DNA of 64,000 nucleotides from Isoetes taiwanensis (taxonomy: Eukaryota > Streptophyta > Lycopodiopsida > Isoetales > Isoetaceae): positions 17,446,304 through 17,510,303 of the forward strand of contig JAJEKV010000026.1 of assembly GCA_021234155.1 (NCBI GenBank), written 5' to 3'. The notes beneath the pieces were generated by a model. It did no database searches and was not told the origin of the DNA. It was given only the letters and a program-made list of their open reading frames with translations. Within the stretch, counting starts at the first letter, position 1. The number at the start of each line of letters is the position of its first letter. Positions 22,736 to 32,753 of this stretch are shown one piece after another. The translations under genes were made by a program, and so were the position numbers.

Positions 22736-24036
22736 TTATTTAAGTGAGCGTCGATGCCGTGGATGCCTAGGATAGAAGATCTCAAATCTCTGGTGGAGTT
22801 TTCCTTCGAGCCAGATGGATGGGGAGTAGCTCATGTCTGGTTGTTTCCTTTGCCAGTTCCTAGCTTGAAGTTCTGCCCTACAGGGCGGCGTCTTGCTGAG
22901 AGGATTTTTGGGATGGAACACCGCCCGCCGGAATGGGGTTTGGGCAAAGCGTAACAATATTTTTCTGCAGACTCTTTGACCTTTGCCGCTATCCGGGATG
23001 GTCAAGAAGACGACAGTTTCAGATGCGAATTATCACCCCATGCCTATTTCTGTATGCCGCATTGCCAAAGTCGTGAGGTGAGGATCTGATCAAAATGTGT
23101 TAAGGTCTGGATTGTCGCTTCATGTAGAAAGTTCTTCAAACCCTAAAGCTCATGTATGGTACCTTTAACATTGGGATACCGCAAATATTTTGTTCCATTT
23201 TACTGCAAGATTTTCTTAACCTTGATTAAGATTCAAACTGTTCCAAGAAGGATTTTACTATGGATGCATTTGGATTCGAAACTGTAAGTATTGTTTATAA
23301 TTATCTTCTTAAGTGAAAAAGAATTTATTTATGAATTTTTCAAGTGACTTCTTAATTTCTGTGAAGCCTTACTTTTTTTGTTGAATCCTCATGCAACTTT
23401 GTAACTATGTTCTCTGCTGAAGACAATTTTGCTATTGCAGATCACATACGACATTTGAAGCGGGCTTTGTTGAAACTCATTGGGTTGGAAGTTTTGCTCA
23501 AATATGAAACTTGAGGTATGATTTCTTTGGAGTCTTGCATTTTCTTTTATAACAGGGACCTCACAAAAACCAAGATTTTTTTCAATCATTCAATCTTTCA
23601 ATCTTTATGGTTAGTTGAATTGTGCAGGGTCAAACATATTGGAGAAATTGGAGTTGGACAAGTGAAAGCTCAATGTAAGTTTGTTCGCTTTCTTAAATTT
23701 TCACCACTTCTCAAAAATCTTCTCTTTGATTGGACTAGACTATTGTAGGTTTTATGCTTCTTAGAGCTTTATGGTTTTTTCATGCGCAGATTTGGAATCT
23801 TGAAGGTCGTTGTCTTTGCATGCAGGTTTTAGAGATAAGGCTTTTATGAGATAAGGCTCTCGCATTAGATTTTGCTGCAAGGGGTTTCATCCAAATTTAG
23901 GTTTGCATGAGGTAATAAAGCATTGACAAAGCTTTACAATTCCATATTTTCTAAGAGTCAAGGATAGCCAGCATATTGCATTTTTGTTTTGAAGGTATTT
24001 CTACTTTCAATGCCACAGATTGTTGATACAGGAACA
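22736..24036. other. No gene recognised
   Basis: A 66-codon open frame at 22754-22954 (plus) lacks recognisable motifs and splice context; the rest is AT-rich with stops in all frames. Confidence 0.5.
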
Positions 24037-24635
24037 GGGATAGGTTCTATACGTACAAAATTAAAATTCCTGACGTATAAAGTCAAAAAATACGTATTTT
24101 TTAATAAAATACGTATTTAACGTATTAAAACCTCACCCACGAAAAAATTTCACAGACGCTGAAATTTTTTGCGACGCCGAAACTTGAAAAAAGACGCGAA
24201 CGAAAAAAAATTTTTTTTTTTTTTCACAGACGAACCTTCAGATCGCAGACTGTGAAAAAATTTTCACAGACACTTTCACGTTATTTTCGCGTTTAAAATT
24301 CAAAAATTTTTTTAAATCCGAAAAAAATTTTTTTTTTTTTTTTTTTGAATTTCGCGTACGCGAATTTTTCAGACGCTCAGACGCATGAAAATACTTTCGC
24401 GTCTAAAGATCTGAAGGTTCGGCGACGCGAAAAAAAAAAAAAAAAAAGCTTGCCATCGTTTCGCACGCGAAAAATTTTCGCCAGACGCTTTCGCGTTGTT
24501 TTCACACAGAGAAAAATCTTCCGACGCCGATTTTTTTTGCCGATTTTTTACGCTTTATACGACAAATATGTGTCAGATCATACAATTCATAACGTGATTC
24601 GGTGATAAACGCGCACAACGTATTGAACCTATCCC
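24037..24635. mobile_element. Fold-back (MITE-like) element of about 600 bp
   Basis: Ends are an inverted pair: GGGATAGGTTCTATACGT at 24037-24054 and the complement of GGGATAGGTTCAATACGT at 24618-24635. Inside, ACGAACCTTCAGATC (24229-24243) pairs with GATCTGAAGGTTCG (24408-24421), and CAGACG/TTCGCG motifs recur between A and T runs, so the strand can fold on itself. No coding capacity. A target duplication was not found. Confidence 0.65.
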
Positions 24636-24897
24636 CGCATTGTGAAGTAGTTTTGAATCATTTAATTCAAGCATTTTCATTATTTTAAGCGTAAGAATGC
24701 CCATGTTTCTTCTCTCCATCCCCTGCATTGGATAGATAATATAGTTCATCCGACTTTGTTCCAGTCACATAGAACTGATAGCTTAGGTTGCATTATGCAA
24801 ATTGCTTAAAAGTTTAAAGATGTCAGTCTAGCAGGCCTTATCCAGTGTTATTCAAATTCGGCGCGATCTAGATTTATTATTCATCACAAAGATTAAA

Positions 24898-26553
24898 TGT
24901 GACGTTCTGGGGAATATACGCTATAAACACGTGATATTCCCTCGGTCCTCGTCACCATACAAGTCTACCTAGGTAGCCTTGTATGCCTTAGAAAGTGGCA
25001 AGGGGTGCACATCTAAGTTAATTACTTAACTTAGATAACCTTAGGATAAGGCCCATTTCCACATGGCCTCATCCTATTGGGCAACCGCCACACGGCCTCA
25101 GCCTAGTGGTGCCACGTGGCATCCCACGTGGACCCACACCTATATTAGCTCTAACCCTAACCCTAGACCCTTTTTTTCCTGACCTAGCACCTGAACTCTC
25201 ATCTACGTGCCCGAAACCCCGTTTCGAGCGTCGTTCGTCATAGCCTAGCCTGGAGCAGCAGCCCCTGGAAGGTGTGTATGATCGTTGAGGGAGCAAGTCT
25301 TCGAACCACGTCAAGGAGCATGGAGACGCCAGGGATGGGAGGAAGCGCTTCTGGAGGAGGTAGGTTGAGTAGAGTTCATGTTAGTTCATCTGGAAGTTAG
25401 CACTCCAGATGGGTTAGTATTTCGTATCTAGTATAGAGCCACCCTAGAACCTTTGTTGAACATCTTGAACCCTAATCAAGGAACCCTAACTATTAGTTAG
25501 ATATGTATGATTAGGTTAAGATGTTCATATGATATTGATCATGATGGGATGTATGTGATGTTTGGTTGATCATGTTGCTCCTCTTGTATTGGGAAGGGGG
25601 GTAGAGACCTAGGGCCATATGTAGTATGCTCCTAGCGTAGATCCCTTAGTTCCTATTAGTTGCGGCCCAGTGCATAGGAACCCACCGGGCTATGGAGGCT
25701 ATGGAGTGACTCAAAGACTACACAACGGGCTAGAGGCAAGATGGAGGGAGGATCCCGGGCCGAGCCGGGGCTACTTGGGATCCCACGGTGGGCTAGGCTT
25801 ATGGTCTGGCCACTGCGGGTGGGTAGAGCATGGGTCCGACACCTCCCCGGGCGAAGGTGTGCCTCGCTTCTCAAGAGTTGCAAGTGTCGGCTTGGCTCTT
25901 GTTTTGGGGGTTCGGTCGGTTACTTAATCATGTGTCGCCACGATTCTCTAGCCGCCGTGGAGCCTCTAGACCCCGGGGAAGGGGAGATGCAACCCCTCCT
26001 ACCTCAACGGACCGTGGAGATGCAACCCCGAGTAGTCCCCGATGGGTGATACCATGGGATTGCGTGATCCCAGGAAGGTTAGAGTCATGCCGAGCCCCGA
26101 TTGAGCCCATCCGCAAAGTATGCAATGGAGGGGCGGATGGAGTGGTCAACCCTAGCCATTGTCTTATGCCCCGCCATTGTTATGACTCTGGTCCGCTTCT
26201 ATCTTGAGGCTCATCCCCGTCACGACTTCCTTATGTGTCCGAGCCACTGCAGGAAGCTCACGCTTTTTTATGGCATGCCATCATGTTCTTTGCATCTATG
26301 GATATGTTGATGGACTATTCCCTTCGGGGTAGTATGAGGTATTGCTATTTGCTAGTTCTGACGATGTTGTGCTTCCGCTGTGATAGGAGCCCATAGGGGA
26401 AGGGCGCGCAAGACACCTTTTAGGTCCCCTTCCCAGACCGCGATCATCTCTGCAAGCGGGATAGATTTAAGGGCCTGTGGTGGTTGTTGAGCCGACGGGG
26501 AATTTCTCGCCGAAAGTGTACTCACGGGCGTCGATATTTAGTGGAGCATCACA
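24898..26553 (+). repeat. 5' LTR of the chromovirus
   Basis: 1,656 bases, TG..CA ends, collinear with 44217-45537 plus 56449-56768. Contains CTCTAACCCTAACCCTAGACCC (two telomere-like units) near 25148 and a GC-rich second half. Confidence 0.93.
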
Positions 26554-26554
26554 A

Positions 26555-26566
26555 TGGTATCAGAGC
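26555..26566 (+). promoter_or_regulatory. Primer binding site, initiator tRNA-Met
   Basis: TGGTATCAGAGC, complementary to the 3' end of plant initiator tRNA-Met, one base after the 5' LTR. It is the standard start of minus-strand DNA synthesis in plant LTR elements. Confidence 0.93.
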
Positions 26567-27134
26567 GATGTTCTTGGTTGACCAGGAACTAGCACTAACC
26601 ATAACCATGAAAGTAGTCTAACAAACCTATAGGGGTGTGAAATAAAAATTTCCACCATTGAACCTTGAAAATGGGAGGAAAATTTTTCTCCTAAGTAGTG
26701 GGTCCGAATTAGGTTAAGTATTAGACGAAGAAATGAATGAGTCAAATTCATCTTCTAGTAAAATTGAGTAAAAATTATGCACCTGCATCAAATTTCACCT
26801 AAAATGGGTCAAAGAACTATGCCAACTGAGACCCGAAAGAAAAAATGGCTTAAATCCATAATTAATACTTCAAACTATTAGGAAATTTGAAATTCTAAAG
26901 GTATAATACGAATTTAATAAGTATGTATATTAGAAATTAAATATATGCTAATAATAAGGGTACTTTGGTGTAATTAATAAGGGGGGCTAATAAGTAGGCC
27001 TATTAATGGTAGGAGAATATTCCCAGGGACCCTCCTCTTTAAATAGTCTTGCCACCTCATTTTCCCTCCAAACGTTTCCTCCACCTTATCTCTCTTGATC
27101 AGCCTTACGTCACCCGTTTTCTAGACCGTTAAGT

Positions 27135-28265
27135 ATGGCACGACGGGCGCACAACCCAGAAGGGCGGGCGGCGACCCACGCCTCGATGGCGACTTAGCGC
27201 CAGGTCGCCATGTCAAGAAGATCCCTGAGCACCTTCGACCTAAGCCGGGGGAAGGGGCCTTTTCTCCCAAAGAAGAGCGATGAAACCTTCCATGACGCTG
27301 AGGAGGAGGCGCCTAGCAGCAGCGGTAGCTCTTCGTCGGCGGGCACCCAGAGAACCGGCGAGTCCCGTCACTTTGGGCCTCCGTCGGACACCGAGGTGGA
27401 AGGTGGAAGAACAGTGGAGAAGCAGCCCCAAAGACTAAACTCAAGAGGCGGTTCTTCGCACCAAAAGAAAAAGGGCAAGGAGAAGGTTGGTGAGTGGGCC
27501 GTAAGAAACGGCAAAGAAGAAAGAAGAGGTTGAGGGAGCTGCTCGAGAAGGAGCGGGCGAACGAAGAGAAGAAACGACAGCCTCGCGGATCTGCCGCTGA
27601 TTGAAGAACCTCAGGCCCGGGGAGCAAATGAGGAGGAAGAGGAAGGAGGAGGCGGGGCAACGAGGAGCAGTGAGGAGGAAGCCGAAGGAGGAAGAGGAAG
27701 ACGCTGGGGAGCCATCGACTTCAACGCGACGACTCACCCTACCCGGCGGCCCAAGCCACCGAAGGCGGTAGTCAAGAAGCGTGGTGGGCGAAAGCAGCAT
27801 TCAAGGCCCGAGGATCGCGGAATTCGCCGCTTGAAGGCATACTAGAGTACCTTCGCCGCTGACGCAGGTACAACGATTGGTATTGCGCGTAACGGAGCCG
27901 CTATCGCCAAGGGCGCCGTCAAGAAGGACCAGCCGAAGCCACCACCTCCACGTCCGTGAAGCCAAGAAGGTCCACCATGGGCCTCCACTCGCCGCGACGT
28001 CTTCCGGGAGATTAGGCACTTCCAGCAGTGCACTAATCTCCTGATCAGGAAGGCTCCCTTCGAGCGCCTGATGCGAAGTTATGCAGTGAGTTCGCCACCG
28101 ACTATAGAGTGACATCTCTCGACGACACGGGTCCCGGGCAGTGGCAGCCGGCTTAAGAGCTGACCCAGCCTTTTGAGGAGGGCAACTTATGCCAATTCAC
28201 GCCAAGAGGGTGACCGTAATGCCCAAGGACCTCTACTTGGCGGAGAATCCGCAAGGAGTACCCCT
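27135..28265 (+). pseudogene. Histone H3-fold (CENH3-like) pseudogene in the chromovirus
   Basis: From ATG 27135 a frame runs to 27533 with one TAG at 27195; it encodes a Ser/Glu/Lys-rich tail. After frameshifts the H3 core appears in pieces: REIRHFQQCTNLLIRKAP then FERLMRS (28004-28080; alpha-N and alpha-1), EFATDYRVTS (about 28088-28117; alpha-1/loop), FEEGN (28171-28185) and MPIHAKRVTVMPKDLYLA (about 28189-28242; loop 2 and alpha-3). All are in H3 order. Canonical H3 has REIRKYQ and TELLI; HF and TNLLI at these places, with a long tail, are closer to plant centromeric H3. A TATA-like CTTTAAATAG lies 85-95 bases upstream. Not functional as it stands. It is a host gene piece, not a normal part of chromoviruses. 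Confidence 0.72.
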
Positions 28266-28437
28266 AGAACCTCCTAATTTTGTACCAGAACTAAAATTTT
28301 GGTATAATATAATTCTTGTCTTGAAAAATTGATGTTAAAAGGTAGTTAGAGAAGTCAAATTGTACTAAAATTTTTTGTATCTAACTTGTAATAGTTTAGT
28401 TATCTTACCCCTAATTAGAAAAATTTTTCTTCTGAGC

Positions 28438-28711
28438 AAAAAATTGCGAAACCGGATCGGTCTGCGCCAAACTCCTTTCCGACAGTTTTAGGAGGCCCGC
28501 TCATACGGACCGCCCCTATTTTACTCAGAGGTGTCCGTTTTGCTCAAGAAAAGTTGCATGCTAGGCTAGAATTGATCAATTAGTCATGTTAGGATCTTTC
28601 CAACCTCAAAAATTCGTCAAATTTGCTTCAAAAATCGCGAAACCGGGTGGGTCCGCGCCAAACCCCTTTCCAACAGTTTCGGAAGGCCCGTTCGCGTGGA
28701 CCGTCCTGATT
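28438..28711 (+). repeat. 83-bp direct repeat before the extra ORF
   Basis: Copies at about 28438-28520 and 28628-28711 share GCGAAACCGG.T.GGTC.GCGCCAAAC and CCTTTCC.ACAGTTT, spaced 190 bases. They lie between the H3 pseudogene and a TATA box and may belong to a promoter region. Confidence 0.75.
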
Positions 28712-28888
28712 TGGCCCTTTTTGGCCCAATTTGACCAATTTTGACCCAGCAACCTGCCATGTAGTGTTTCTTGCTTTGTTTTGCTTAGAATTGCACTTCA
28801 TGGTAGCTCATTTGGACATCCATAGCCTTTGAACAAAGTCCGTCCACATCAAGAAACCTTGTGCACGGAACCCGAGGCACCCCTAGCC

Positions 28889-28896
28889 TATAAAAA
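28889..28896 (+). promoter_or_regulatory. TATA box
   Basis: TATAAAAA in a fitting setting (CCTATAAAAAGGGCCC), about 130 bases before the extra open frame. A promoter inside the internal region of an LTR element is unusual. Confidence 0.45.
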
Positions 28897-29019
28897 GGGC
28901 CCTCATTTGTCATTTTCCCACCATCAAAATTGCTCTCAGCCCTTTTGGCGATTTTCTAGCTTCTTGCTTGTCCTCATCAGCCATTTTTCATACTCTTTTC
29001 TGCTCAATGGTGCCCTCAC

Positions 29020-30987
29020 ACTTTATCAGATGGCGCCAATCACATCCGTGATTTTCCTGCCGACCAAGCTTTCCATGTCTTCGACCACCTCTTTGATCTC
29101 CACGCCACATTGACTAGGACTCCCTATTACACCGACATCATTTGCCAATATGACCAGCAGATACTACCCTGGGAAGTTAGCTTGCCACCTAGGGGAGGGA
29201 AATGGGTTTCTTTAGACTCTCTGACCCAAGCCATAGGTGGGGGAGCTAAGGCCAAGAATAAGGTGTGGGATAGAACCAGAAGCATGCCAGACTACATGAC
29301 CTGTAAGCATCATAGGCACAGATACCTCTCAAACCAAGCCGCCTTAGCTTTGTTCATGCAAAGTACAAGGCGGTCCAACCAAACTGTGGGAGCCGCCAAT
29401 TCAGCCCTTAGATCTAGCACCTCTCGACACCCAAAGGGAGCAGATCAGCATCCACGAAATCGAGTCCACGGAGTACGAGTACTACGGTTCCACCTCGGCA
29501 ACACCCATGCTGCAGATTGAGCAAGACTACGAGCAACAAGGGGAGGAGAACCCAAGTTGGGAAATGAGCGAAGCAAGCAAGGATGGAGAGGCAAATAGCC
29601 AGGCAGGAAGGCACACTAAGGCGAGATTTCGAACCACCACTTGGCATCACAGCCCTGTCACTAGTGATCATCGACGACGAGGAGTACATCTTGGCTAACG
29701 ACATCCTCAACCTCCCCCATTGCCAAGAAGAAGGCCTCAGAATCGACGAGCTCCTAGGCTTAATTGCACAAGAGCAGGGCAGTGACTTCATCGACTACTC
29801 CTACCAGGAATTTCCAAGGGAGTTATCGGAGTGACACTCATACGCCGGGCAGACAATGTCAGATATAGAAGCCTATCAGCAGATAAGGGAGATCTATCGA
29901 CAACAAGAACCTGTCATCCCAGAGGAAGAGTTCCAGCAGATACAAAGCAGATTGTATAAGCCAGGAAGGGGTCCAAGCTCTAGCCGACCAGTCCGTTCCA
30001 GGAGTTCGCGTGAGGCACATGCCAACATCAACTTGGAGAACGCTACCACAATGTGGAGGGACCATGAAGACCTTGTAGCAATAGACATCTATGGGGAAGC
30101 GGTGGGAGTAAGAGGCACGGTGGTCCAACATCACGGGTAAAGGCAAGCGCTTCGACACTATCTTCCGGCTCTTAGCCAAGGGGCGGATGATAGTATTCCA
30201 CAGGGAGTTTAGCCCAAGAGGAGAAGAGTCATTTGCCCCTCATAGCCCTCTCTGGCTTTGGGCAGCACGCCAGACTAGACCACGCATCGGACCATGTCAT
30301 CCTTTTCAAGAGGTCAGTAGCTCTTCACTGCCTCGACTTCGCCAGGGGCCACCTCAGGGATGCACATTTGTCAATTAGTGGCAAAGAACGGCACCGAACT
30401 CCCAAAGACACCCGGATGGCTAGAGCACTTGAAGGAGGATCAGCCGCAAGGATCTTGCGAGAATAATCGGCAAGAAAGGGTTACATCTCAAGAAGCTTCT
30501 TCAAGTCCATGAAGCGGCATCGATGACGGAAGAATTTGCCTTGTCCTCAAGTAAATTGTATTGAATAATCTCTTTTTGATATTATCATGTATTTCATAAA
30601 ATGTACTTCTATATATTAATGACTTATTATGATCTTGACTTGTAAGTGGAATTTTCACGTGACCTTACAAGTCTCAGATTAATTGTAAACGGATATAATT
30701 GATGTGTAAACCAAATAACAAGTATTGATGATCAATCCTTGCAGCAAGGAACACCGGCTCAGGTTCCCAAGGCCAGGGCCGACAGCATCAGTGGGTATCC
30801 AGGAACCTATTCGGACGTGATCAGGATGACAACAATGAGGAAATGACGCCGGAAGCAATCAACGCAAGGCTCGTCCAGATGAGGAATCAGATGCATCAGC
30901 TGATCCATTGGGCCACCCCATTGATGAATGCCCAAGAATATGCACCTGCACCACCTACACCTCCACCACTACCTCAACCAAGGCATT
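29020..30987 (+). pseudogene. Extra ORF upstream of gag, with an intron
   Basis: Coding sequence of unknown function with some frameshifts: about 29020-29520 (QYDQQILPWEVSLPP, then basic HHRHRY), 29583-29834 (acidic), 29856-30140, and 30360-30550. The last joins 30745 across a 194-base intron, 30551-30744 (GTAAAT..CCTTGCAG), without frame loss: ASMTEEFALSS continues into RNTGSGSQGQGRQHQWV and on to a Pro-rich end (stop at 30987). I do not recognise the domain. Some plant Ty3/gypsy groups (Tat/Ogre) do carry an ORF before gag; chromoviruses usually do not. It could also be a captured host gene. Confidence 0.5.
30551..30744 (+). other. Intron in the extra ORF
   Basis: Donor CTCAA/GTAAAT, AT-rich body, acceptor AATCCTTGCAG. 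The frames on both sides are open and join in phase, while the intron itself has stops. An intron in the genomic copy of an element that moves through RNA needs explaining. Confidence 0.6.
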
Positions 30988-31199
30988 GAGGAAGGTCCAC
31001 GCAGAGAGGGCAAGAGAACCGTGGAAATGTCAAGGACGGGGAAGAGGAAAAGGAGAAACAGTATGACTCCAACACCACCTAGCTCCAGGTTCATCGACAC
31101 TTCGCACACCCAAGACAGTTCTAGCTCAGAAAGTGAGTCTGACACTTCACAGGTAAGAGCCAGGACAAGGAAGGCGATGACTATCGAAGAAGGTTGACA

Positions 31200-31977
31200 A
31201 GTGCTATGAGCAATGTGTGGAAGACTAGGAAGTTGGGTCGGTTCTCGTGAAAGGACAAGTCGCATGGAGGCGTAAGCCCGGCTTTGATTTAAATGGAGGA
31301 ATTTGGCAACTCTTATAGCATGAAGGACAAGGATATAAAGAAAGTTGCTACAGCAAACTTGATAGGAGCAGCTAGAATCTGGTGGAAAGGCTAACAAGCT
31401 CAAAAGGAACAGTTGCAGATTTAAGACCTTCAGCAAAGCTTTCCGCAAGCACTATGTGCCAAGATCGCACACTAGCAGGCAGATCCAGCAGTTCTATAGG
31501 TTGAACCAGGGTACATTGTCAGTAGCAAAGTATACAGAGGAATTTATGCGGCTCAGGCTCCATGTTCCCGGAGTATCAGAAAGACAAGCGGTTGATACCT
31601 ACATTGAAGGGTTGAACAGCAATATCAAAAGGCTAGTCCGAGCAATCAACCCAAAGTCAGTGGCAGAAGCCGAGGATAAAGCCATAAGTTTGGAAGAAGC
31701 ACCATCAACCCCAGCAGAGAAGCAGTCGGCCTTCAAGGGTAAAGCTTCGTGGCGCATTACGAGTAAGCAATCAGCCAGCCTACGCCATCGAGGAGGCCAG
31801 CCGCGAGGAAGAGCTCGTGGTAAGACCTTTGGGGACCGTAGTTTGAGAATGCATCGTGGGGATGTGCTAAAGCGTATTCTAGATACCGACGAAAGAGAAG
31901 AGACAAGAGTGTATCGAGAAGAAGCTATGTTTCAGGTGCTTCCGGCCGGGGCAATCAACACATGATTGCCCATTCGT
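31200..31977 (+). pseudogene. gag (capsid and zinc knuckle) of the chromovirus
   Basis: The capsid domain begins in a broken frame near 31300 (NLIGAARIWW) and continues in the frame 31456-31965 (QFYRLNQGTLSVAKYTEEF, LRLHVPGVSER). Near 31937-31978 a single zinc knuckle reads CFRCFRPGQSTHDC; the expected His is Gln, which should weaken zinc binding. Several frameshifts make it non-functional. Confidence 0.82.
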
Positions 31978-31978
31978 C

Positions 31979-32473
31979 ATGCAGGCAGGTTTGGCAGAGC
32001 TTATGGATTGGGATTCACCAACAGAAGCGGATGAGGACGACGACCAGCATGAGGCCCAGGACTTCATAGATGGTGAGTGCCACATATGTGCAAACATTGA
32101 GTCAGGTGATATTGAAAATCAGTCATCAGTCATTCCGGCTGATGGGATCATAGATAGCAACCCATATGTAGTCCTCATAGACACAGGTAGTTCTCATAAC
32201 TTCGCCTCTCCCAGGCTAGCTGCCCTAATGAAGAATAAGGTATTGAAGTCTAAGCCAAGGCCAGTTGCTATGGCAAACGGCGCCATTCGGCACACTAAGG
32301 GGAGGAGGATCACGTTCGACATAGACCTTAGTGGAAGTAAGTGGCCGATGGGAGCAGAGGTCATGGAAATTGGAAGGTATGACCTTATAGTGGGCATGGA
32401 ATTCTTGAAGCCAGCCAAAGCCATGATTGATTGTGACCGCAACGAAGTCGCCATGACGGCACCAAATTCATAG
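31979..32473 (+). pseudogene. Aspartic protease of the chromovirus
   Basis: Retropepsin-like domain with the intact active site VLIDTGSSHNF near 32172-32204 and RYDLIVGMEFL at 32377-32409. The frame ends early at 32473; pol continues at 32623 in another frame. Processes the polyprotein in active relatives. Confidence 0.88.
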
Positions 32474-32622
32474 TGAAAGGTAAGAAGGCAGCTCCTTCTA
32501 TGCAGTGTATTTCCTCGAAGCACCTAAGGAAAAGTATAGAAAGAAATAAGGTGGATTGCATTTTGAGGTTAGAGGCAATTGAGCCCAATAAGTAGGATGG
32601 AAGCGACCAAAAGGGGAACCAG

Positions 32623-32753
32623 TTGCCCAAGCCAGTAGCAAGGCTCATCTCAGAATTTAAGGATGTATTCCCGGATGAAATCCGGCAGCTACCACCTTAT
32701 AGGGGTGTAGAATGTGAGATCACATTAGCTCCAGATGCTAAGCCTACCAGCAA
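32623..32753 (+). pseudogene. Start of pol, cut off by a transposon
   Basis: Linker before reverse transcriptase (FKDVFPDEIRQLPPYRGVECE), ending at 32753 where the CACAAGG element begins. The next pol codons are at 40594. Taking out the insert and one CAA copy rejoins the frame exactly. Confidence 0.88.

Noticed and set aside
22754-22954. 66-codon frame as an exon
   Set aside because: No recognisable family and no convincing splice signals.
25148-25172. Telomere repeat CTAACCCTAACCCTAG
   Set aside because: Only two units, inside the LTR and repeated in the other LTR; not a telomere.
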